NCBI GenBank assembly: GCA_002455755.1
Contig: DKLL01000272.1
Span: 1-10,746, forward strand
Direction of reading: 5' to 3'
Origin: Acinetobacter sp. UBA6641
GTDB taxonomy: Bacteria > Pseudomonadota > Gammaproteobacteria > Pseudomonadales > Moraxellaceae
DNA length: 10,746 bases
Numbering within the stretch: position 1 is the first letter of the stretch; each line of letters starts with the position of its first letter. The notes beneath the pieces are model-generated. The model saw only the letters and a program-made list of their open reading frames with translations, did no database searches and had not been told where the DNA came from. The position numbers and the translations under genes were made by a program. Below, piece after piece: positions 5,109 to 10,746 of this stretch.

Positions 5109-7052
5109 ATGAATGAGTATTTTTCTGGAGGCCCAAGAGGGGGTGAATTTGATGCGATGTATTATTGGAATCAATTTCATCCTATTTTAGCTGCCATCGC
5201 CATTTTAATCATAGGTTGGATTGTTGCCCTCATTATTGCGGCAGGAATTAAAAAAGTTTTACAAAAGCTTGGAACAAATCAAAGACTTTCTAGTGCGACA
5301 GGACATCGCGCAAATATGGAAAGTATTGTTTCGCGTATCGTTTTTTGGATTGTGATGATCATTGCGGTCATAGGTGCATTTAATGTGCTTAATCTCACCA
5401 GTGTGAGCGGACCGTTTAGCAATATGATTCAGCAATTCCTGTTGTTTATTCCTCGACTTTTAGCGGCTCTTGCGGTCGGTTTTATTGGCTGGATTGTAGC
5501 GACTCTGGTCAAAGTAGGAATGCAAAAACTGCTGGATCGAACTGAACTGGACGAAAAATTAAGTGCTGATGTAGGTGTCAGTCCGATTAGCCAGAACATT
5601 AGTGACATTGTTTATTGGCTGATTTTGTTATTATTCCTGCCAATTGTACTGTCTATTTTAGGCTTAACCGGCTTGCTGCTTCCAGTACAAAATATGGTGA
5701 ATGAAGTTGTTTCATTCTTGCCTAATATCTTTATTGCGGGTGTGATTGTATTTGTCGGTTATATTCTGGCAAAAATTGTACGCGGTATTGTTGAAGGTCT
5801 GGTCGGCAGTTTAAATCTACAGCATGAAACACAAAAGATTGGTTTCCTGAAAAATTCTAATTTGCCAAAAGTATTAGGCTCTTTTGTTTTCGCTGTAATT
5901 ATTATTACTGCGCTGATTATTGCATTTGAAGCTTTAGGTATTCAGGCGATTTCACAACCTGCAACAGCCATGTTGTATGAAATCATGAATGCGATTCCGC
6001 ATATTATTGCGGCGGGTTTAATTCTGATTTTGGCTTATGTAGTTTCACGTTTCGTGGCTAATCTGGTGGTTGACGTATTGGCTGGAACAGGTGTTGACGA
6101 ATTACCTGCCAAAATGGATGCACAACGCTTTTTGGGAACGACCAAAGTATCAACCATTGTTGGATACATGATCGTTTTCTTTACCATGCTATTTGCAGTA
6201 TCGGAAGCTGCAAACCGTCTTGGATTTGAACAGGTCAGTGCGCTGATCTCTATGTTTATCCAGTTCGGTGCCAATATTTTACTTGGTGCCGTCATCTTGA
6301 TGATCGGCTTCTGGCTTGCAAACATTGTTGCGAAAGTCATTGGGCGTGGTGAATATACCAGTTCACGCTGGTTGGCCAACCTGGTTCGCATCCTGATTAT
6401 AGGTTTAGTTATTGCCATGGGCTTACGTGCAATGGGTATTGCTGACTCCATTGTAAATCTTGCCTTCGGTTTAACCTTGGGCGCAGTTGCGGTTGCCTTT
6501 GCTTTGGCCTTTGGTTTAGGTGGTCGTGATCCGGCACAACGGGTATTGACTGACTTAATTGATAAATGCAAAAGAGAAGCAAAAGAACCTAATCCTTTCC
6601 ATGAGGAAAATTCAGACCTAATGACTTCAAGTTCAGATTCTGACTCAATCTCTGCCCATGCTGCACAAGCATTTACTGCACATGGCACATCAGCGGTAAA
6701 TAAAGATTCGGACCCTTCAGTGGATAAATCTTCTGAGCTGGAAATGGATGGAGGCGCACCAGCAACGTCTGGTTCTAACAAACCCGTAGCGGCGAGTCCA
6801 TACCCAATCTCAGATCAGAAAGAAACGCTCATGCCTGATTTGTCCAATCCGACTCCTGCTTCATTAACTACCGCACCGCAAGATGCACAAAAACCGGGTC
6901 CAGATCAGAGTATTCCAGATTCTCTACGTGTTGATCCAAAAAATCCGCCAGTAAATAATCCTTTTGGATCTACGGGTGAGAAAGAATCCGATGTCGATAT
7001 CAACAGCGACAAAGGTCTAAATAATCCTGGCTCCAGCGATGATAAAAAATAA
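5109..7052 (+). CDS. MscS-type (CmpX-like) mechanosensitive channel family membrane protein with repeated TM_helix units and long disordered tail
   Basis: Inner-membrane protein of 647 aa, likely a small-conductance mechanosensitive channel or osmotic/envelope-stress regulator. Five units of about 90 residues repeat. Each starts with a helix ending in a Gly-Trp/Tyr-type motif (GWIVALIIAAGIKK 36-49, GWIVATLVKVGMQK 127-140, GYILAKIVRGIVEG 217-230, AYVVSRFVANLVVD 309-322, GFWLANIVAKVIGR 400-413). A second helix then follows (about 74-95, 165-187, 256-278, 348-372, 421-443). This matches the conserved TM_helix repeat (Pfam PF05552) of CmpX-like proteins. Residues 450-470 form an Ala/Gly-rich pore-like helix ending in GLGGRDPAQR, as in that family. 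The usual MscS beta domain is absent. Residues 488-647 are instead a hydrophilic Ser/Pro/Asp/Asn-rich tail, probably disordered and cytoplasmic. Start: ATG 5109 with AAGAGGA (5093-5099) nine bases upstream. Confidence 0.85.
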   Translation: MNEYFSGGPRGGEFDAMYYWNQFHPILAAIAILIIGWIVALIIAAGIKKVLQKLGTNQRLSSATGHRANMESIVSRIVFWIVMIIAVIGAFNVLNLTSVSGPFSNMIQQFLLFIPRLLAALAVGFIGWIVATLVKVGMQKLLDRTELDEKLSADVGVSPISQNISDIVYWLILLLFLPIVLSILGLTGLLLPVQNMVNEVVSFLPNIFIAGVIVFVGYILAKIVRGIVEGLVGSLNLQHETQKIGFLKNSNLPKVLGSFVFAVIIITALIIAFEALGIQAISQPATAMLYEIMNAIPHIIAAGLILILAYVVSRFVANLVVDVLAGTGVDELPAKMDAQRFLGTTKVSTIVGYMIVFFTMLFAVSEAANRLGFEQVSALISMFIQFGANILLGAVILMIGFWLANIVAKVIGRGEYTSSRWLANLVRILIIGLVIAMGLRAMGIADSIVNLAFGLTLGAVAVAFALAFGLGGRDPAQRVLTDLIDKCKREAKEPNPFHEENSDLMTSSSDSDSISAHAAQAFTAHGTSAVNKDSDPSVDKSSELEMDGGAPATSGSNKPVAASPYPISDQKETLMPDLSNPTPASLTTAPQDAQKPGPDQSIPDSLRVDPKNPPVNNPFGSTGEKESDVDINSDKGLNNPGSSDDKK

Positions 7053-7082
7053 TCGCTAGAATCAGAAACATCAGCCACATGA

Positions 7083-7111
7083 GCACCAACAAAGCGCTGC
7101 TTTGTTGGTGC
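7083..7111. repeat. Perfect 13-bp hairpin after the channel gene
   Basis: Arms GCACCAACAAAGC (7083-7095) and GCTTTGTTGGTGC (7099-7111) pair perfectly around a GCT loop. The hairpin lies 30 bases after the channel stop codon. No T tract follows, so it is not a textbook intrinsic terminator. It may protect the 3' end of the mRNA or work with the next hairpin. Confidence 0.7.
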
Positions 7112-7112
7112 A

Positions 7113-7156
7113 TAATAGAGCAACATTTCTTTGTTGCTCTATTACTATAAAGTAAT
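7113..7156. repeat. Second perfect 13-bp hairpin and a small third one
   Basis: Arms TAATAGAGCAACA (7113-7125) and TGTTGCTCTATTA (7132-7144) pair perfectly around a six-base loop, one base after the first hairpin. Its 3' edge overlaps a third, weaker inverted repeat, ATTACT-ATAA-AGTAAT (7141-7156). CTTTGTTG occurs in the 3' half of both large hairpins (7100-7107 and 7129-7136). No T run follows directly, although seven T occur further on at about 7171-7177. Possible roles are a tandem transcript-end structure or a processing site. Confidence 0.65.
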
Positions 7157-7266
7157 GACTGAAATTAACTTATTTTTTTATTTCAAGCCTGGGATGGATT
7201 AAATAATGCATTGTCACCACCATGGAAAAATAATCCGCAGAACTTCATTCATAACAGGAGATTTCA

Positions 7267-7437
7267 GTGAGTAAAAGACCCCCGAATAAATTTATTGCCC
7301 CGATTGTCATTGCAGGTATTACCGCAGGATTTTTTATTAGTGCCTATAAATTTGTCTTTGCCAAATCCAAGCAGGCAGATGCTCAGATGGATCATGCAGA
7401 TTCGACAGATCAAGCTCCCTCAAAAGATGAAAAATAG
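7267..7437 (+). CDS. GTG-started 56-aa single-pass membrane protein
   Basis: A small gene of unrecognised family. It starts at GTG 7267, with AGGAG (7256-7260) six bases upstream, and ends at TAG 7435-7437. The product begins with a basic segment (SKRPPNK) and has one hydrophobic helix at about residues 9-32 (core FIAPIVIAGITAGFFISAYK). It ends in a short hydrophilic tail (33-56) rich in Asp, Gln, Ala and Lys. By the positive-inside rule the N-terminus would be cytoplasmic, with the tail in the periplasm, although the Lys residues after the helix make topology uncertain. The good ribosome site and the clean membrane-helix pattern support a real gene. It follows the channel gene after the hairpins; a shared role in the envelope is inference only. 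Confidence 0.65.
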   Translation: MSKRPPNKFIAPIVIAGITAGFFISAYKFVFAKSKQADAQMDHADSTDQAPSKDEK

Positions 7438-7535
7438 TTAAAAAGTAATCGTTTTTATATTCTGTTTATGCTATTTATAAAATAACTATTTCATAAAATT
7501 TAAGTGTTTATATAAATATTAATGAAATATATATT

Positions 7536-7557
7536 CTTCATACTCGGATGTATGAAG
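7536..7557. promoter_or_regulatory. Perfect 8-bp inverted repeat before the 52-aa gene
   Basis: CTTCATAC (7536-7543) and GTATGAAG (7550-7557) are separated by six bases. They lie ten bases before the Shine-Dalgarno of the next small gene, at the end of an extremely AT-rich tract (7438-7535). It could be an operator for a dimeric repressor or a 5'-UTR stem-loop. The ATG at 7548 sits in its loop. Confidence 0.45.
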
Positions 7558-7580
7558 TGAATAATGAAAGGAGAAAAGTA

Positions 7581-7739
7581 ATGTTATTAAATAAGGTTGT
7601 AAAAAACTTAATCATGCAAAGACGAGAAGCCAATAAACCTGCTTATGTCACTGAAGCAATTGCAAAAATGCATCTTGCCATTACACGTGTAGAGCAGAAT
7701 AAACAGGTTCATTTACTACGCACGGATTATCTGGAATAA
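7581..7739 (+). CDS. Hypothetical 52-aa basic helical protein
   Basis: Family not recognised. The start is taken as ATG 7581 because AAAGGAG (7567-7573) lies seven bases upstream. An in-frame ATG at 7548 would add 11 residues, but it would translate through the Shine-Dalgarno and has no ribosome site of its own. The product is predicted to be mostly helical and basic. It starts with MLLNKVVKNLIMQRREANK, followed by AYVTEAIAKMHLAITRVEQ, and ends in DYLE. There is no signal peptide and no membrane helix. It could be a small nucleic-acid-binding or regulatory protein, but nothing specific supports that. It converges on the flavoprotein gene with only about 10 bp between the stop codons and no terminator in the gap. 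Confidence 0.55.
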   Translation: MLLNKVVKNLIMQRREANKPAYVTEAIAKMHLAITRVEQNKQVHLLRTDYLE

Positions 7740-7749
7740 ACTATTCATA

Positions 7750-8949
7750 TTAAACATATTGCGATGCGGCATGTGCAGACGCCCATGCCCATTGGAAATT
7801 AAATCCACCTAAGTGACCAGATACATCCAGAACTTCACCGACAAAGTACAAACCTTTTTGTTTCTTGCTTTCCATGGTTTTTGAGGATACTTCAGCGGTA
7901 TCTACACCGCCTAAGGTCACTTCCGCAGTGCGGTAGCCTTCAGTTCCTGATGGCTTCACTTCAAAATGATGCAGACGCTTGGCGATCTGTTCCAGTTTAT
8001 CGTCACTCAAATTACCTATCGCCGTATCGGCAAGGTCTGTCCAGATCAGATTTTGTAATTCCAGCACCACACTTTTAGGCAGATGCTCAGTTAACAAGGT
8101 ACGCAGTAGCACTTTAGGCTGACTGGCTTTTTTAGTTTTAAAGAAATTTACCAGATCGAGGTAAGGCAGAAAGTTGATGTGAAAACTTTGACCGACATTC
8201 CAGTAGTTAGAAAGCTGCAATGAACTTGGTCCACTTAAACCACGATGGGTAAACAGCAAGGCTTCGGTAAAACTGTTTAAATCATTAGACAGGGTGGCAT
8301 CGACGGCATTGCCACTTAAACGGGTAGTGACTTCCTTGAACTGGTCAGAAAAAGTAAAAGGCACCAGGCCTGCACGGGTTGGGTAAATATGGTGGCCAAA
8401 CTGTTTGGCAATGTCATAACCGATTCCTGAGCCCCCTAGGGTAGGTACAGATAAACCGCCTGTTGCGACAACCACAGATTCCGCCTGAAAATAGCCGAGA
8501 GTCGTTGCGACTTGAAAGCCTTGATCTGCAACAGCTGTTACCGCTTTGACTTCACAGCTGGTTTTAATATCGACCAGGCCAGTTTTATCGCATTCGGCCA
8601 GCAGCATGGCTAAAATTTCTTTGGCGCCATTTAAGGTAAATAGCTGCCCGTGTTTACGCTCTTCGTATTCAATCCCGTGTTCGCAAACCAGACCAATAAA
8701 ATCCCAGTTGGTATAACGGCTAAGCGCAGAAATCACGAAATGCGGATTATGTGAAATGTAGTTTTCAGGCTCGACATACAGGTTGGTAAAATTACATTTA
8801 CCGCCACCCGACATCAGAATTTTTTTACCCACCTTGTTGGCTTTTTCCAGTACCAGAACTTTACGGCCACGCTGTGCTGCCATGTAGGCCAACATCAAAC
8901 CTGATGCACCGGCACCTAAAACAATGACATCGTACTGATTTGTAGACAT
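7750..8949 (-). CDS. NAD(P)/FAD-dependent oxidoreductase, HI0933/YhiN family
   Basis: Cytosolic flavoprotein of the HI0933-like family (Pfam PF03486), 399 aa, which is the usual length. The N-terminal Rossmann motif VLGAGASGLMLA (about residues 9-20) and the acidic end of strand two (VLVLEKANKVGKK) bind FAD. The family signature LMSGGGKCNFTN follows at about 45-56. Near the C-terminus, YFVGEVLDVSGHLGGFNFQW is the second FAD-contacting motif of the family. The physiological substrate is not settled for most members, so no gene symbol is given. ATG 8949 is preferred over the GTG six bases upstream, because the only purine-rich ribosome-site candidate (GCGAG) is seven bases before the ATG; it is weak. 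The gene has its own promoter, so it need not depend on the gene upstream. Confidence 0.9.
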   Translation of the reverse strand: MSTNQYDVIVLGAGASGLMLAYMAAQRGRKVLVLEKANKVGKKILMSGGGKCNFTNLYVEPENYISHNPHFVISALSRYTNWDFIGLVCEHGIEYEERKHGQLFTLNGAKEILAMLLAECDKTGLVDIKTSCEVKAVTAVADQGFQVATTLGYFQAESVVVATGGLSVPTLGGSGIGYDIAKQFGHHIYPTRAGLVPFTFSDQFKEVTTRLSGNAVDATLSNDLNSFTEALLFTHRGLSGPSSLQLSNYWNVGQSFHINFLPYLDLVNFFKTKKASQPKVLLRTLLTEHLPKSVVLELQNLIWTDLADTAIGNLSDDKLEQIAKRLHHFEVKPSGTEGYRTAEVTLGGVDTAEVSSKTMESKKQKGLYFVGEVLDVSGHLGGFNFQWAWASAHAASQYV

Positions 8950-8979
8950 GGACACACTCGCGGGAGATAAAAGCAGGGC

Positions 8980-9008
8980 ATTATAGACAATTTTTCCACC
9001 AATTTCAG
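8980..9008 (-). promoter_or_regulatory. Sigma-70 promoter of the flavoprotein gene
   Basis: On the minus strand CTGAAA (9008-9003) matches the -35 consensus at four of six positions. It is separated by exactly 17 bp from a perfect TATAAT (8985-8980). Initiation near 8973 would give a leader of about 24 bases. The promoter lies wholly in the 70-bp gap between the two leftward genes. Confidence 0.65.
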
Positions 9009-9019
9009 GATTGATCTTG

Positions 9020-9901
9020 CTAATTGCTCCGGCCTTGCAAACCTCCGGTATGCATGACCAAAATCCGTGTATCTGGAGAAAAGTGATTTTGCTGAATCAG
9101 ATCCATTAAGCCCATCATCATTTTGGCGGTATACACCTGCTCTAAAGGAAGATTATGTTCAGCTTCAAAGGACTGCATAAACTGCAACAGTTCAGGCGTG
9201 GTCTTGGCATAGCCTCCACAGCAATAAGCATCGTTAATCTGCCAGTTACTTTTGCTGATCCATTGCTGGACATCGTGCTGTAAAAAATCACCTTTTAGTG
9301 CAGAAAATCCGAGAATGTGTTGATGTTCTGCACTGGCTTCAATCAGCCCCGAAATTGTTCCTCCGGTCCCTACGGCGCAGCAGATCAGATCATAATTTTG
9401 CCGGTCTTCGGCGGTTAAAATTTCCTTGCAACCCTGAATGGCAAGTGCATTAGTTCCACCTTCGGGAATGAGGTAATGCTCGGGATAGTGCTGTTGCAGT
9501 TGCTCAAGAAATACAGGGCTGGTCTTTTCACGATATTGTTGCCGGGAGATAAAATGCAGTTGCATACCCAATTGCTGCGCCATGGCCAAGGTGTGATTGA
9601 GTGCTTTATGTTTGAGTTCTTCACCGCGAATCATCGCAACACTTGCAAAGCCGAACAGATGTGCTGCATAAGCGGTGGCAGCAATATGATTGGAATAGGC
9701 ACCGTCAAAAGTCAGGACTTTTTTAAAGCCTTGCTGCTTTGCTTCCAGAAAGTTGTATTTCAGTTTAAAAAACTTGTTGCCTGAAATTTGAGGATGAATC
9801 TGATCCAGTCGCTTCACGGTAACAGTGACTGGAGCATCAAGCTTAAGTTTCTGATAAGTCACTGACTGCGCAAAACGGTCAAACATTTCATCCTGATCCA
9901 T
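9020..9901 (-). CDS. PLP-dependent enzyme, ACC deaminase/D-cysteine desulfhydrase family
   Basis: Fold-type II pyridoxal-phosphate enzyme of the tryptophan-synthase-beta superfamily (PF00291). The PLP lysine is Lys43 in SGNKFFKLKYN. The conserved YSNH motif (69-72) follows, with Ser70 and Asn71. EGGTN is at 147-151, the phosphate-binding loop GTGGT at 178-182, and HTGGLQG closes the site at 284-290. These match the ACC deaminase/D-cysteine desulfhydrase group, but 293 aa is shorter than the usual 325-340. Activity on 1-aminocyclopropane-1-carboxylate, D-cysteine or another amino acid cannot be decided from the sequence; deamination to a 2-oxo acid plus ammonia is the family theme. The start may be ATG 9901 or ATG 9886. 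The latter has AGGA just upstream and fits a -10-like TACAAT at 9921-9916. Confidence 0.82.
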   Translation of the reverse strand: MDQDEMFDRFAQSVTYQKLKLDAPVTVTVKRLDQIHPQISGNKFFKLKYNFLEAKQQGFKKVLTFDGAYSNHIAATAYAAHLFGFASVAMIRGEELKHKALNHTLAMAQQLGMQLHFISRQQYREKTSPVFLEQLQQHYPEHYLIPEGGTNALAIQGCKEILTAEDRQNYDLICCAVGTGGTISGLIEASAEHQHILGFSALKGDFLQHDVQQWISKSNWQINDAYCCGGYAKTTPELLQFMQSFEAEHNLPLEQVYTAKMMMGLMDLIQQNHFSPDTRILVMHTGGLQGRSN

Positions 9902-9915
9902 AAATATTTAACCGT

Positions 9916-9921
9916 ATTGTA
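9916..9921 (-). promoter_or_regulatory. Possible -10 box for the PLP enzyme gene
   Basis: The minus strand reads TACAAT. Initiation near 9909 would leave about 8 bases to ATG 9901, or about 23 bases to ATG 9886, which favours the shorter protein. No acceptable -35 is seen at 16-18 bp, so the gene may instead be read through from the efflux adaptor gene, whose stop codon is only 55 bp upstream. Confidence 0.3.
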
Positions 9922-9956
9922 CGCAATTGGAGATAAATATATTCCATCTTATTTGA

Positions 9957-10746
9957 TCAGGAGCTGGTATCGACCGAAGTCACCACAGACATTCCCGGAC
10001 GCAGACGTTCAATGCCCTGTTGATGAGGATCAATGGCAATTCTGACCGCAATACGTTGCACTACCTTGGTAAAATTGCCGGTCGCATTATCAGCCTTGAT
10101 GACGCTGAATTCGGAGCCCGCAGCAGGGGCAATACGCTCTACATGACCGGTAAATTTCTGGTGATTCAGCGCATCTACAGTAAAACTGGCTTGCTGACCA
10201 ATACGCATATTGGCAATTTGAGTTTCTTTAAAGTTCGCAATCAGCCAGGTATGTTTGGGAATTAAATAAAGTAACTGCGAACCTGCAGCCACGTATTGCC
10301 CTGGGCGTGGGCTGACTTCACCCAGCTGGCCATCCATGGGAGCGATAATGGTAGTGTAATTTTTCGTGGTTCTGGCTTGGTCGAGTTGCGCTTGAGCATT
10401 GTTCACCTGGGCTTTTAATCCGGTTGCAGCGACCTGTGCGGTTTTTAGGGCCTCTTGCGCCACCAGCACATTGGCTTGTGCCTGTTTGAGTAAGGCCAGG
10501 CTGTTTTTGGCATCTGCGGCAATTTTGTCCTGCTCGGTTTTTGAAGCCGCACCGCTATCTCCCAATTGCTGATAACGGGCCAATTGCTGTAAAGAAAGTT
10601 GATATTGGGCATTGGCCTGATCAACTTTAGCCTCGGCAGCAGCAATATCGGCCTGGCGCTGTGCAATGGCCTGGCTTTGGTTGGCCAGACTGTTCTTGGC
10701 CTGATCAACAGAAGCCTCTGCCTGAGTGACTTTCTGGTCGTAAGTC
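9957..10746 (-). CDS. EmrA/HlyD-type membrane fusion protein of a multidrug efflux pump, C-terminal part (runs off the right edge)
   Basis: Periplasmic adaptor that links an inner-membrane exporter (usually an MFS pump of the EmrB type) to an outer-membrane channel. About 262 residues are visible and the reading frame stays open to the window edge, so the start lies outside. The first 100 or so visible residues are a Gln/Ala-rich coiled-coil hairpin (for example AEASVDQAKNSLANQ and LQQLARYQQLGDSG). A lipoyl-like half follows (IIAPMDGQLGEVSPRPGQYV), then a beta-barrel domain with the EmrA-typical stretches ANFKETQIANMRIGQ and NATGNFTKVVQRIAVRI. The protein ends RLRPGMSVVTSVDTSS. No exporter gene follows downstream, where emrB normally sits in emrAB operons; it may lie upstream, outside the window. 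Confidence 0.88.
   Translation of the reverse strand, partial: TYDQKVTQAEASVDQAKNSLANQSQAIAQRQADIAAAEAKVDQANAQYQLSLQQLARYQQLGDSGAASKTEQDKIAADAKNSLALLKQAQANVLVAQEALKTAQVAATGLKAQVNNAQAQLDQARTTKNYTTIIAPMDGQLGEVSPRPGQYVAAGSQLLYLIPKHTWLIANFKETQIANMRIGQQASFTVDALNHQKFTGHVERIAPAAGSEFSVIKADNATGNFTKVVQRIAVRIAIDPHQQGIERLRPGMSVVTSVDTSS

Larger units (their letters stand above)
7053..7266. other. 214-bp intergenic region between the channel gene and the 56-aa gene
   Basis: Beyond the hairpins at 7083-7156 it holds an AT-rich stretch with a run of seven T (about 7171-7177), then a more mixed stretch (7181-7255) leading to the Shine-Dalgarno of the GTG-started gene. I found no convincing sigma-70 promoter, no further open frame worth calling, and no tRNA. 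Confidence 0.5.

Noticed and set aside
5101..5112. Three-codon mini-ORF ATG-ACA-ATA-TGA overlapping the channel start
   Set aside because: It sits only one base from the Shine-Dalgarno, too close for initiation; probably chance.
6035..6781. Open frame of 248 codons antisense to the channel gene
   Set aside because: It is a shadow of the membrane repeats and low-complexity tail, with no ribosome site and unlikely composition.
7548..7580. Upstream in-frame ATG adding 11 residues to the 52-aa protein
   Set aside because: It lies in the loop of the inverted repeat, has no Shine-Dalgarno, and would read through the ribosome site used by ATG 7581.
9476..9784. 102-codon rightward frame inside the PLP enzyme gene
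   Set aside because: It is opposite well-conserved catalytic motifs of a real gene and lacks a ribosome site or recognisable domain.
10445..10708. 87-codon leftward frame within the efflux adaptor
   Set aside because: It is another frame of the coiled-coil region; the adaptor frame is open to the window edge and matches EmrA/HlyD.

Overview
The window looks like chromosomal DNA of an Acinetobacter-like gammaproteobacterium (Moraxellaceae). This is an inference from the moderately AT-rich composition, the codon style, and the compact permease-plus-lyase ethanolamine operon without microcompartment genes. I see no mobile element, CRISPR array, tRNA or rRNA. Most of the window is ordinary housekeeping and catabolic DNA, with a more interesting patch of small and unusual envelope genes at about 4.5-7.7 kb.

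Left part (1-727): a short hairpin-rich stretch and a rho-independent terminator lie downstream of a leftward gene for an unrecognised protein of about 140 aa. This gene has a perfect TATAAT box. The divergent intergenic region holds a candidate sigma-54 (-24/-12) promoter pointing right.

Ethanolamine operon (728-4414): ethanolamine permease (eat) and the large (eutB) and small (eutC) subunits of adenosylcobalamin-dependent ethanolamine ammonia-lyase are tightly spaced, each with its own Shine-Dalgarno. Together they import ethanolamine and split it to acetaldehyde and ammonia in the cytosol. No shell proteins, EutA reactivase, aldehyde dehydrogenase or regulator is present in the window, so acetaldehyde oxidation and regulation must be encoded elsewhere.

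Envelope patch (4536-7437): a 115-aa single-pass membrane protein with its own terminator, then a 647-aa MscS-type/CmpX-like channel protein, then two strong tandem hairpins, then a GTG-started 56-aa single-pass membrane protein. The channel protein is built from about five two-helix repeats of about 90 residues. It ends in a pore-like Ala/Gly helix followed by a long disordered tail instead of the MscS beta domain. All three proteins have hydrophilic low-complexity C-terminal tails.

Right part (7581-10746): an unrecognised 52-aa protein preceded by a perfect inverted repeat converges on a leftward HI0933/YhiN-family flavoprotein, which has its own good sigma-70 promoter. Further right, and also leftward, are a PLP enzyme of the ACC deaminase/D-cysteine desulfhydrase family and the C-terminal part of an EmrA/HlyD-type efflux adaptor that runs off the right edge.
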